64,000 nt of DNA, from contig NW_008706746.1 of the NCBI RefSeq assembly GCF_000327385.1, positions 7,093,279-7,157,278 of the forward strand, written 5' to 3'. Positions 34,276 to 46,415 of this stretch are shown piece by piece. The stretch comes from Lottia gigantea. Taxonomy: Eukaryota; Mollusca; Gastropoda; Lottiidae. The translations under genes were made by a program, and so were the position numbers. The notes beneath the pieces are model-generated. The model searched no databases. It saw only the letters and a program-made list of their open reading frames with translations, and was not told the DNA's origin. Positions within the stretch are counted from its first letter, which is position 1. Every line of letters begins with the position of its first letter.

Positions 34276-36274
34276 CACCTCCAAAGGCTTTCACTACATT
34301 GATGCATTGATGGTTGAGCGTTTCCCTCTTGCTTTACTGTCAAAGATCTTGCCAAAGAGGTAAGCAAAAAGTGACAGTTATCTTCTAGCTTGCAAACTGT
34401 ACTTGGGCTATTTCACAGTTTTCTATGACCATCTAGCTAGCAGATAGTTCCGTTCAATGACAGTTTGCCGTGTCTATAATGCTAGTAATCTCGTGCTTGG
34501 CACACCAGTTGGATGTGTCCAACTAGCTAGCGTGCTGTGCTTGGCACATTGTGACCAGCAACCAGCTGGAAGATTATGCTTGGTATAATGACCGTGTTTA
34601 TGTGCCCCCCTCGCCAGTTGATCGTTGACTGGTTTTGCTTTCAGAATGATCATTTTGAATAAAAATAAAGTTGAGCTAAGGGACAGAAACGACCAGATAT
34701 AAAAAAGTAACAAATGTCTCTTGACACCAATATGAAAGACGTGAACAGTCGAATTGAACAAAGTTACCATCTTATTCTGTGTTAATATAATGTTTTGATT
34801 GTAAGACGATATAGGTTGATGTAGGTTTATATAAATGTTTCGTTTCACCCTAGTTTTAATTAACTGTTTTTCTTTGTCAGTTTGGGGTTATTTGAAACCG
34901 TTAGTATTTCAGTGGGTTACAAATGATCGTCTTTTAGCCTTTATCAACTTCTAACAGTTATCACATCCCAGTTATTTTCCCGGTTTAAGTTTAATTCTTC
35001 CATATAGATATTACCGATATTAACCCTCTGGGTGCAAACCGAACAAAGCTGACACGAGGCCCGCGCCATTGCTTTCGCAAATTATGCTTATAGTGTACTA
35101 TCTATGTGTAAGAAGAAGCAAGAAGCACCCGGATGTTCTGAGACATTCCCTGTGAGATTCAATGCTTGTTGGAGTTGACATACCCAATCGCATTGTCATG
35201 GTGATATCCTGTCACTGCCAGGACCTCCGCTGCCCGAGCCATTGCTTTCTTATCCCATGCTCAATATTTTTTTATTTCAGACACTCTAGTAATATGGAAC
35301 GTTTGATATAATTAGATGCAGAAAGTAATATCAATGCTGGCACTCTGAGTCCCCGGATTGCAGCATGGGGGTTAAGACAGTATCGATGAGTTGCATGCTT
35401 CAATGCTTACTCTCCGTTATGAATCGCAAGGTCGCAAGGTGGTATCAGGTGTCCCTGTCACTCGAGGAACAATAGTTAATTTATCATAGGAAATTGACAC
35501 AAACTTATTTTGATTATTTCATGTCGCATTAAACCCAGAAAGTTTGTGTTATCAGATTTTTATACAACTGGAATGTAGGGTTTAAAATTGTCAAATTCAA
35601 TTCAAATGTCGTGCGATTAGAAGGAAATGAATGCCCATTGATATTTCGTAATTCACAGTAAAGATTTTTCAATATTCTTTATTGATAGAGACTTTTTCAA
35701 GTCAATCGTTTGTAGTTTTTATCTGTGGTTTAAATAGTTGTGTAGTAGGACCCTCAGTCAATATTGATTTAGTCGTATTTTGCGAGTATTTTCTATGTGC
35801 TTGGGCTGGTCACTCGTAGACACGGACATCGGTCATACGAACCTCATTACATATTCTGTACCTGTAGTCTTTGTTAAGAGTTTTAATGTTTTATTTAGAA
35901 AATCCGTTTTCAGTACGGAATAATGAATATAATTAGTGAACAATACAAATTGTCTGGACTCGGGGAGAGGGATGCCGAATTGACAATCATAATCACAAAG
36001 TGGTTTGCGGATTCCGGAAGAGTGAGCATTCTTTGTAACGCTTTAAATAGGAGCCTCTATGAACTTCCTCGCTCTTAATACTATTATTACGGAGCTCAAA
36101 TAAGATAAAGCTTTTAATTCTATATTCAATAGCTTAAAGCTAACAGATTAAAGAACGACCTCGTGGACAGAACTGTCCACCAGTAATACCAAATCTTCTT
36201 GTATTTCTTGTACCATCCTGTTTTTCATTGTGTAAGCTATTACAATATGGATAGTTAACCAATATCCTCAATAT

Positions 36275-36450
36275 TGGCAGAATTGCCAAATTGGAAACAG
36301 GTTCACCACCCGCTCCACAAATCGTATCTTAGTCTCAGAAACGGGAATGTTTTAGCTAAAAGCCAATCAGTAATAGTGTTCACAGCTCACCGTAGAAATT
36401 TAAGCCTTCAAATCCATGTGTGACCAGAATGATCCGCGTTTAAAAGTTAA
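36275..36450 (-). repeat. Dispersed repeat family A, copy 2
   Basis: In reverse complement it reads AACGCGGATCATTCTGG, GGTGAGCTGTGAACACTATT, CCCGTTTCTGAGACTAAG and GAGCGGGTGG, the same order as at 43180-43353. Confidence 0.8.
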
Positions 36451-39090
36451 AATGAGGATTTATACAGAAAAAGAAAGTGAAATTTCTAGTTTGAGGTATA
36501 TATGAATAAATTATGCGATTTTCGGACATCAATTAATGCTAAGCATAAGAGTAGGGTTGATATCTTAATAAACAATAATATAATAAGTAATATTAGTTTA
36601 TAATATGATATGGATTATTAATGATACGACTTTGAATTCTGGTAACCCACCCAAATTGTTCAAATCCTCCATATTGGCCTGGTACTAATTGAAAACCCTC
36701 AGCATTGTTGAGTGTGGTTGATATCTTTGTAAACATAGTATAATTAGTAATATTAGTTTATAACATGCTGACATGCAGTATTAAGTATAGGCCTAATATG
36801 ACAATTATTATATACAATATACATGATGTTATATTCTCCTACTGACATCACTGGCTGTCATCTGTCACTACCTCCTTGGCATACTTCTTGACATATATAT
36901 ATACTAGTATTGCATGAGTCGTATTTTTAACCTTGCAGGGTTAATAACATTAGTAAACGGAAGAGGAGTCAGGGCAGCATTTTTGAACATATATTGCCTA
37001 TGTCTGTCCGCCAAATTCCACTACATGTCCGTACCAGCCTAATTGGTTTCTATTTCCACAAAAGTGTGGGTTACGAAACATTTTTTTTCCTAATTTATCG
37101 TGAAGTTTAAAGCACAATAGCCCAGTTAGTAGTTACGTGGATTGTTGTCAGTTAGGCGTATAGGTATCGAGGTTTCGAATGCTCCTCAAGGTAAGAAAAA
37201 ATCTGAGATTCTGTCTGGTGTCAGCCTATAACCCCAATTACCTAATTTGTCAGATCTTTTTTCTGTGGTCATAATGGGTTTCTGTGTATCCGTTTCTGTT
37301 AGCCCAAGAAGGGTTATCAGAAACTCACAGAAATTTGGTGACCACAATACCGAGCTGTGAGATCGTACTGAAATAATAGATTATAAAGAAGCAGGTACCC
37401 GCTCTCTGATTGGTTGAGATGTTCAATGTAATTAAGTCTATGTTTGTACAGGCTGAATAATCAAATACACTCTAAGAATAGCAAGAAAAAGCAGAAACGC
37501 TACACTTCTATTTGTTGCGAATTATCTGTCAAAGGGAACGGGTGTTCTTACAATGACCCCTGCCCTCCTGAATACGTGCCTACTTATTGATGACAGTGTT
37601 GTGTCATTTACTACCTTTATGCACACGGTTCTACTAAATTCAGGCTAGTTTGAGACGTCTTTGATGTCGCCCCATCTAAGGCAAGTACGTGTGAATGCAG
37701 AATGTTGTCGATTTAAAATTTGGTTTTCAGATTGTTACTGATGAAGAATGGTCTCCTTCTTATAAACTTGTATAAAACCTCGGCCAAAGAGGAATGGTGT
37801 CATTTTAGCAAACCATAACCTCGCCCAAGGTTGTATCACATGTAAGTTATAATGTTGTGATGCAGGCATAAGGACTGACAATTAAAGCTCGCCTTATCGT
37901 TCTAATGGGACAATAAACAGAACGGTAACGATCTTATGATCACAATTCACCGCCCTGGCAAAGAGTTCCACCATGTTCATTTCACTTCGTTACATGTCTT
38001 CATTGGCTTCTTTGGAAAGGGAAAAGTAAAACGTAAAACTCAAGTCTCTTCCATTATAATACAAATGGTTGAGACAGATTCGCACTGTAACACAGTAAAG
38101 CACATGCTAGTCTCCACACAGGGGACGATTCGTACCTTCATGTTTAAAGAATGTCTTGGCTATTGAAAACGTCAGAGAGAATAATTAGTGTTTTATCTGC
38201 GCCTTGTGACGAACCCGAGCCGAGGACAAATTCTACCGCTGGGAGAACACAAAAGCTAGCGTATCGGTTGACCGATTTATTAAGCTGGCTTCCCTCTTGA
38301 ATGTTGTATTAAAAAACCTACAGTCGACCTGCTTCAACATACTGCCTATAATTACTCCACTATAAATTCTTCTACATCTTCTCTTTGGTTCAATGATAAC
38401 ATCCACTATAGTCTCTGTATATCAGACTCGGATTGGTTTTCTTTAAAACTGGGTCATTTTGTAACGGAACAGTTCGTTCACATTTTAACCTTGTCGTGAT
38501 TTGGTTGGTCTAAGATATAACTGAGGACTAGTTGAAAAAAAAATCATAACATGTCTGAAAGTATAGACTAAAGAGACCGACACTTAACATACCGATAAAC
38601 GTATAGTATTACAAATTAGATTTACTAAAAGTATTTTTTTAAACTGTTTATCAATATGATTGTGGGGTCATCGCAAGGGATTCCGAGTTGACATACAGTT
38701 GGTATTAATAATATTCTATGAAAATAATCAGACTAAATGGAACAATCTGATAACTATTAAGAAGATTCTCTAACGGTTACAATGACTAATATAATTCTGA
38801 TGCAGTGAGACTACAGTTGGTAATCTGTAAGAATTGAAGCGAATCTGTATATGAATGGAAAAAGAAAAGAAACTACAGATAGAAGTTAAAGATGGGATAA
38901 TATTTCTATCCGCCACAAATTGCCTCGAGGTTTTTACACCACCAGGAATACGACATGATGTCTGGCTGGGTCGGGATAGCAGATTGATAGTGTAATATCA
39001 CCTACGATCAGTTTCTAGTCCTTTCTATTTAATAATAAGGGTATATGTTGTAGTTTTCACTTTACGATGATCATCAACGTCATCAATATG

Positions 39091-39426
39091 AAATGAAATG
39101 AATGGAGTTTTACGTCCTACATTTCTGCAACAATGTGGACTAATGAAGACAGGCAACGCCATTCAGTTTTGCCAGGACAGCGGCTCTTTTTCGATTTCCA
39201 ACTGTCGAGAGATCTTTAACGCTCACAGCCCATAGCACACGGGGCCTTGGTTTATTGTCTCATCTGAGCAACTAGACGGTTTTTCCATGTCAGCACCTCT
39301 GCATCACTGACAGAGGGAAAAAGGGTTGAAAAATCCGAAGGTATTATCTCGACTTATGTCGGGAGTGAACCCTAGACCTTCAGGTTAGCGAAAAAACGTC
39401 TTACTCACTGAGCCACCGCGGCCCCC
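39091..39426 (-). mobile_element. Full-length tRNA-derived SINE
   Basis: Read on the minus strand it begins GGGGCCGCGGTGGCTCAGTG, an A-box-like tRNA start. A B-box-like GGTTCACTCCC follows about 50 bases later. A body with GTGAGCGTTAAAGATCTCTC and ACTGAATGGCGTTGCCTGTC comes next, and it ends GTAGGACGTAAAACTCCATT plus an ATTTC-rich tail. About 336 bp. The head is Pol III-promoter-like, and the tail recurs alone at many places in the window, as expected for 5'-truncated LINE-mobilised copies. The body resembles broadly distributed metazoan SINE cores (MetaSINE-like), but I cannot confirm the family by eye. Confidence 0.8.
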
Positions 39427-39803
39427 ATCAACTTCATCAAAGAAATCAGTGCAAGCTTTTGATGTTTTTGGGGATAAAAGATGATCGTTAGATATAGGTT
39501 GTGAATATCGTTCCTCTCTGCTGACGTTATTCAAAACACTGCTCATCGAACAATTCAGTTTGATAAATAAAAATGCATGTGTTTGCTTTCAGTTCTTCAT
39601 AATATGTCTCTCACGTGGTTTATTGATGACATAAAATGGAGTATGAGCCTCACGTTTTCATACCAATCAACAAGAAATACCATGATCAGAACGAGTTTGG
39701 AAGAATGAAGAAGATCGAGTAACTCCAGGGCCGAGTTTCACCGCCGACCAGATCTAACGAAGAAGCAACAACCAAACTAACAACACAGAATCATCCAATT
39801 TGA

Positions 39804-39910
39804 ACCAATCCAACTACCAACTACTACGACTACCAACAACTACCTAGTTTGCGATATCAGCGTCCGCTGGAAGCGAACGTGAACTTGTCATCTACCTAGC
39901 TACCTACCCA
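39804..39910 (+). repeat. 62-bp repeat family, locus 3 (single unit)
   Basis: Starts AACCAATCCAACTACCAACT, contains TAGTTTGCGATATCAG and CCGCTGGAAGCGAACGTGAA, and ends in a (CTAC)-rich tail. The boundaries match those of locus 2. Confidence 0.85.
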
Positions 39911-40214
39911 CGTTTTCAGATCTTCTGGCTAACGAAGACAAAAAAGCAAGAAGGTTAAAAAGACGAAAGACATTTCACCAATCCTTTTTCTATTAATGTG
40001 AATAAAATTTTGTTTATATAAAAAAAAGCAATGATTTCATTCAACTCGATTTCGATTTTAATAAGAAAATGTTTTTTTCACCAAGTTGTGAAGTTGAGAA
40101 GCGATGCAATTAGAATCTAAATTTTGTCTCGATTTATAAGAACACTGGGATGTCGCACATGTGACTCTCTTCTTATCTTTTCTCTTTTTCAATAGTTAGC
40201 TTTTTTCCATGGTA

Positions 40215-40430
40215 GGAAATGAAAGTGAGTGAAATAAGGTTTACATCCTATTTGTCTGCACCTGTTTTGGGCTAAAGAGGACTGATTTTCATGGGGGGGA
40301 AGAGATAAGAAACTAATGAAATGAATGGAGTTTTACATCTTATTTGTCTACACCTGTTTAGGCTAATATGATGGGTTTCCATGAAAGGAAAGGAGTAAGA
40401 AATGAATGGAGTTTTACGTCCTATGATCAT
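40215..40430 (-). mobile_element. Three adjacent SINE tails
   Basis: GAATGGAGTTTTACGTCCTA-type ends occur at about 40225, 40323 and 40405 in the same orientation. The first two are followed by TTTGTCT.CACCTGTTT.GGCTAA and the third breaks off at once. Local duplication or repeated insertion into the tail. Confidence 0.7.
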
Positions 40431-41880
40431 TGGTTACAAGTTCTAAATACTGATATACACACAACACTTGTATAATTTTGTCAATTTTTTTTATACCCGT
40501 GACATTTGGAAAGTCTAATTGTGAAAAGGTCAATATGCAATTTAAAGGAAATAAAAGTGTTATATTAACTGTGACAAAATGAAATATATTGTACCCAATT
40601 TTAGTTAAACTACACGATTTATCGCGGCTCTGTGTTTAGGTAGTTTTTGTGTTTTTGTTGGACTATAGATACGTTTTTTAAGATTTGCCTGGACTTCGGA
40701 AACATACGATACGGAACCAAGTAAATTAGGACTAATAATGACGATATTTATATTGCTCAGCAATTAAATCCTCGTGGAATTTCTCAAGGCGACTATGAGT
40801 ACTATTTGTCCTCTTAGCTCAATGAATGGTGTATCATGTCTTCAATTGAATAAGCATCATAAAAACAATGTAAAATTCCATTTTATGTCATCTGTTTCCA
40901 TATGGACTTAAATCACCAACTGACAAAACAACACACTCCTATTGATCATTTGTTGAAATCCATTTTGATTTTGATTTCCGAATTGGATTTGATCAAAACG
41001 GCTAAGGGTATAATTACTGATTACACATGACTGTCAGAAGCGTGTAATCAGAAATAGAATTGTTTTAATAATCTTTTAGATTTAAACTAAGTCTTGTAAA
41101 ATGAAATTTTCATGAAGTCTATGGGAATTAAAATTTGGAATATTTTGTTAGGAAGTAATTTGGTACTCAGGTACTCTGAGCAGTTATGCATTCGTAGCTT
41201 TTTCTCTCGGTTCTGTTATCAGTATTTCGTGTCGAATATACAGAACAGAAAATATTGGTGTTCTCAATTAGAATTCAAGTCAGTTATAACTAGCGGGTGA
41301 CGATTCACAAGGCAGTGTAGAATTCAAACCTTCACCAAACTGACAGGGAGAAACAAACACGAATTGCACATGTAAAAATTCACACCTTTCAAATAGCACA
41401 GAGACGTGTAGAGAATTGAATAATTGAAAGGCTTTAGAGAATGATTGGTACCATGAACTGAACGTTTACTCTGGATTTTTTCTAGTTTCTTTCAATCTGA
41501 CAGAGTAAACAAACAATCAAAACACACATGTACTTTTCTACTGCAGCATACAAAACCCAGTACAGTCGTTTTCTTTTCACGCTGTTTTTAGTTTTTAACA
41601 TAAAACAAGGTGTACCCATCCTATAGTGCTAGAGTTGACAGCAGTCGTTAGTCGAGTCAAGAGATGAGGTAGAAATGAATTGTGAAGGGGAGTATTAGAC
41701 AAGAGTTTGTTGGGCATTTTGTTATGCTTAAAGATGGTACAACCTTATAGAGCGTGTAAAGAGAGGGGTTTTTGTGCACAACGATGGTGCTTCAGTAGCT
41801 TGCTATGAGTTGAATGCAATACTCTTCTACCTCCAAATGAACGAAAATCGATTTCCTTGTAGGTAAATGATATTGTATCA

Positions 41881-41920
41881 ATTGTATTGTATTGTATTGT
41901 ATTGTATTGTATTGTATTGC
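41881..41920. repeat. (ATTGT)8 microsatellite
   Basis: Eight pentamers, the last being ATTGC. Confidence 0.95.
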
Positions 41921-43179
41921 AATCAGGAAACCCTGCAAGGAACATTGGTCTATGTGCTTTGTAGTACCACTAATCAGAATCGTATAGAGTGATTCAAGTG
42001 TTTCAGGCAAGTGAATGTTTGAATTTTACATTTTATGCCACAGTAAAATCTATGCAGAATCAGTCTTTGAGTAATTTCAGCGTTACTACAAGGTGTAGCA
42101 GACAAGGTGAACTGCCGTGACCTTACTTATTCTTCCTTTGAGCAAATAACCAAGAATTTTGAAGATTTCATAAAATCGCATGTACTTTAAGCGAGAATGC
42201 TGTCCCGATGACAAACTTTCAAATTGGTCAAAAACAGACAGAAACATTGTATGCTGTGCACTTTACAGATCTAATTTTCGAAATTTAAAAAGAATGGACG
42301 AATGACACTTTTCATCAATGACATTCAGCACAACTTTTATCCTTTATGATCAAGTCCGATACAGAAAACTATAAGACGTAAAACGTAATATGATAAACGC
42401 ATTTTAAAAAATACACATGTCTTGGAAGTGTAAATTAGTAAATTGAGCAAAAGTTTTGTAAGTGATAAGATTTTGAGAAAAAGATAAAATTATGAATATC
42501 AGATCCATGATTGAAATAGTTGAAACCTCTTTTAAATTCTGATTACCGCGCCTGGGGTCTTCATTACTTAAAATAGCTTCTGTCATAATTTCAAATTATT
42601 TTCCAATTTCGATATTATGAAATTTGTAATTAAAGTTTAAAGAAATTGTAAATAGTTTGTTTAAAAAGTGCCACAATGTCGCGATAGTAGTTTATAATGG
42701 GAAAAATCTGATTAGAATTTCTATACACAAATCTAATCCAACTTTAGTATTCAGAAAAATAGCCGGGGGCTGACAGCCGTCACGTGACCTCACATTGTGC
42801 AGGTGTTCGCGAGTTGAGAGTAAAACATATATTCCTTTCATTCTCTCCGGGTCAGCCTGACCGACATTTCACATACAACTGAATGGAAATATTTGATACG
42901 GGGGGTGGGATGAACGACTTTGATGTAATGGGATTTGTGGTGAATGGGGTATTTAGCACTGTCTTGATTTTGATCAACGAGAGAGTTCCTCCTCAGAAAG
43001 CGATGGTGCGAGTCGAGAAAAACATTGAACTGAATCTGAGCTCTATATCGATCATTATGAAACAGATATACATTTTAATCGCATAATTCCTTTAAAAATA
43101 GAACTTTCTTAATTTAACTTTCCATTTCTATAATATGTCTTTTCTGTATATGACAGAATCTAAAGAAAAGACGACTCAT

Positions 43180-43353
43180 TATTTTAACTCTCAAACGCGG
43201 ATAATTCTGGAAACACATGAATTTGATGGCTCAAATTTAGACAGTGAGCTATGAACACTATTACTGATAAATTTAATTTAAATATTCCCGTTTCTGAGAC
43301 TAAGGTTCAATTGGTCAAACGGGTGGCAAAACTGTCCCTTTAAGTCACTGCCC
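43180..43353 (+). repeat. Dispersed repeat family A, copy 3
   Basis: Best copy for defining the family: AACGCGGATAATTCTGG, AGTGAGCTATGAACACTATT, TTCCCGTTTCTGAGACTAAG, CAAACGGGTGG, ending TGTCCCTTTAA. Confidence 0.8.
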
Positions 43354-43364
43354 ATGCAAATATT

Positions 43365-43800
43365 CTCACATTGCACACTGTGCGGGATTGCCTGTCTCCA
43401 TGATGCCAAGTATGAAAATACTATGTATCAAAAAGCTATTAAATCTCAGATATTGCTTATCAGGAGCAGAGTATAAAGCCGCACATAAATGGTGTACTGT
43501 GCAGGTTATCGTAGAAAATGGTAGAAACGAATCGTGTCCGGACCCGTACCTCTTGTGTTCGCTTCTTCTATTTTCTACTGTATCGATAATACCGCACCGT
43601 ACACTGCACCAGACACCCCGTACCTCGTCTATTCGCGCCTTAACACGTAAAACTCCATTGCACTTGATTTTTTATTTCAAATGTATGTCTATGGATTATA
43701 ATTTAGAGTTATAAGATTAGACTGCGCATCAGGTAGAAGCAAAATTTCAAATTAAAGCCAATCAGACACAGAAAAGTAAAAAGTATAATTCCATTTCATT
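43365..43800 (+). mobile_element. Degraded SINE pieces
   Basis: CACATTGCACACTGTGCGGG and TTGCCTGTCTCCATGATG, then TTAACACGTAAAACTCCATT near 43645, then a second tail AGAAAAGTAAAAAGTATAAT near 43770. Confidence 0.55.
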
Positions 43801-44089
43801 TGTATGTCTATGGATTATGATTTGATTTAGAGTAATAAGAATGAACCGTGTATCAGGTAACAGTATATAGAATCTGATATACACCACTAGATGGGCGATT
43901 GATAACATATTGTTTAGACCTCGTGACCCAGATATCCCACTAATCCTTAATCCGATTTCTATGTAAATAGCTTAATATTATATTTTTATATGTTCAGATC
44001 TTTAAAAGATAACCTCATGCGTATTTGAGTATTACATTATGTCTATTGCCTAATTCTGCTTTATACCGGCAGTTTCTCATATCTTTATT

Positions 44090-44235
44090 TCTTTTTTGAT
44101 ATTTTTTAATCCACATTGTAAACTAAAAAGATTTCTACCAAAGGTTGTCCAAATGGTAATATTTTCAACCAATCAAAGCGTTTCAAATAGAACCCGTTTC
44201 TTGTTAAAATAAGGAATTGTGGGATATCTATAGTA
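44090..44235 (+). repeat. Dispersed repeat family B, copy 2
   Basis: Same block order as 30240-30385: TTTCTACCAAAG, ACCAATCAAAGCG, CCCGTTTCTTG, AATTGTGGGATA. Confidence 0.7.
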
Positions 44236-46299
44236 GAGCAATAGGAGTCTCTTTGGGTTTAGCTAGGTTCACAATTCCAATTTGATTGGGCCAACGATCA
44301 TTAATTGGGTCATGAGATTGGAGACCATTGCTCTTTAAGTCACGTTCACAATGTTCATTCGAAATTACCACTAAGATGTCAACTAGCTATTATTATATCA
44401 TCTTATAGAAAAACAAAGTTCTTGACCTCCATACTGACCCTTACTCTAGTTGTAAAGCAATAAATAAATACGTATTAAATTACTCTTGACCAGTTGACCA
44501 TTGTTATAGATTGGATAACATTGCCCAATAAATTCTCAAGTATTGGACCTGGCCGAGGTTGATATTAGGTGTAATTGCTTCTAGAGAGATTTACAGAGAC
44601 AAGAATATTTCTGAAAAATATATTGCATGGATAAAAATTGCTCTTTACCCCCAAAATGTAGAAGTATTGGATGAAAGAGCAGGATTTAGACTGGTTCGAT
44701 GTTGCTTTTGAGTACATGTATATACCAGTAGAACATCCTTTCCAGGACTGAAATTGCTATTGGTACTAAATCATGCCGGGTATTATTGCTATATTGACTG
44801 GGAAATAGGTCTTATATGATGGTTTCGGTTCATTCGTCAATTTCCTTTGAGTTTGATTTTACATTAAAGTTAAACCCAATCCATTGCCTTTTGCCGTCTT
44901 TAAAAGAAAATTTGTCATTGTTTTTCCCGATTTTATTTCTGGCTGCTGGAGACAATGATATTAAAGGGGAACCTGTTTTGGGGAAACTCCTTTACGGGCT
45001 GATATTCTACAAAAGATGTGTCTCCGAAAAGTCAACGTTAAGCCTTCAGTCAAAGTTACACAAAGAAAATGTTACAAGGGATATTGAGTGTCTGTAACTT
45101 TTCTTAGATCATATTCCAACAAATATCTGATACGTAAACTAAAACTTACATTGTTAAACAATCAAAAGACCAGGATTAGCAAAGATATGTGGAAGTCATT
45201 GAAAGATATATGCAGCAAATTTTTTATGTAAGAAATGTCATTTATTTCAATTCGGCTTGCAAACGACTTAATCTGTACGTATAATACGGTCATTGTGTTC
45301 CGTACATAAACTACAATTTTAATTTCCAATATGTCACGAAGGATTTTCAGTCTAACACCATTTTAATGATTTTTCGTTTCGGATTAAAGATCTTGTATTG
45401 AATCTGAAATTTAAAGTAATTCTTTAATTAAAGACTAGTGTATTAGATCAGTGGCTGATATACATATATCATAAAATATCACCAAAACTGGGTTGATATG
45501 TAATGAAAGCATGACAAAATAGACATGTAATGTAATGTAAATGTACAAAATTTGCTTCAACATGACAATCAAAAGATATGACTCATTACAAAAATTTGCT
45601 ATTTCTTTTAGTATTTTAGCTTGGGGTGCAGATAAGTCGCTTCCTTTTAGAGCATTTGAAATATTCTTAGCAAGTCTGCAAGGACTGCAATTCCAAATGG
45701 AACCAGAACGTTGTCGATGGTGTATTGTGATTTCACTAACATTCACATACTGTAAACTTTTCCTGGTAATGTTACACTTGGTTTTCATGCAATCAGCTGC
45801 GTCGCCCGAGGGATTGTCTCATTCTTCTGAACCACCGCATAAAAGTTGAAATTTACTCTTTTACACTCATTCTTCGTAGATTTAGTCTTTAAAATTTTAG
45901 AAACGAACTTCCGTTATTCAGAAACATGTAACGTCCTTGAAAACTACTCTAAAATAAATTTTGGTATGAAAAAAAGTTCACATTTGAACAAGCCATCTAA
46001 TCGGTGCACAACTTGAGTGTGGTCTGTAACTCTAGGACCAACACAAACATAAACAATATCAATTTTCTCTGGGAGACACCTGTCATTATTTGACACTTTA
46101 GATAATTTCACTATTTAATGATGCTAGAGTTTCACAGTCGGTCGTGTAATAGGAACTGATTATAACGGTAAATTGGTGTAGGTCGGATGAAGCGAGTTGA
46201 TGCACTAACCAAATTGTTCGCAGTACAAAATATGTTAGGAATTCAAAACACATCAATTGGCGGGGCTCGTTTGGCGACATTTTATATTAGAATTAAGAA

Positions 46300-46415
46300 T
46301 TAAAAAGACAGATTCGCCATCCGTTTGACCAATCATACCTTAGTCTCAGAAAAGGCATTTTTGTGGTAATAGTTATAATCAGTAAAAATAGCAATGGCTT
46401 TAAGTACCATTTGCT
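46300..46415 (-). repeat. Dispersed repeat family A, copy 4
   Basis: In reverse complement: TTTACTGATTATAAC, TTTTCTGAGACTAAGGTATG, TTGGTCAAACGGATGGCGAA. The left part is lost. Confidence 0.65.

Larger units (their letters stand above)
28061..39087. other. Long intergenic stretch, no recognised gene
   Basis: About 11 kb with no coding exon that I can support. Holds a palindrome at 28944-28957 (CGTCTGATCAGACG), a short GCTTTACGGAAACTACCG tandem (29600-29670), a 43-bp minisatellite (30540-30820), one copy of a dispersed repeat (30240-30385), a LINE-like 3' remnant (31725-31800), a 162-bp duplication (33950-34275), a family A repeat (36275-36450) and a SINE tail (38000-38050). Confidence 0.45.

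Noticed and set aside
37735-37775. ACTGATGAAGAATGG…ATAAAC considered as a hammerhead ribozyme core
   Set aside because: The GAAA box and proper three-stem layout are missing. The similar TGACGA…GATGAAACG at 22036 lacks a proper CUGAUGA core too.
45435-45788. 117-codon minus-strand open frame with several Cys (WNCSPCRLAK)
   Set aside because: Slightly protein-like at its start, with a faint resemblance to the zinc-binding part of some LINE proteins. No acceptor, no domain match I trust, and the second half is low-complexity hydrophobic.
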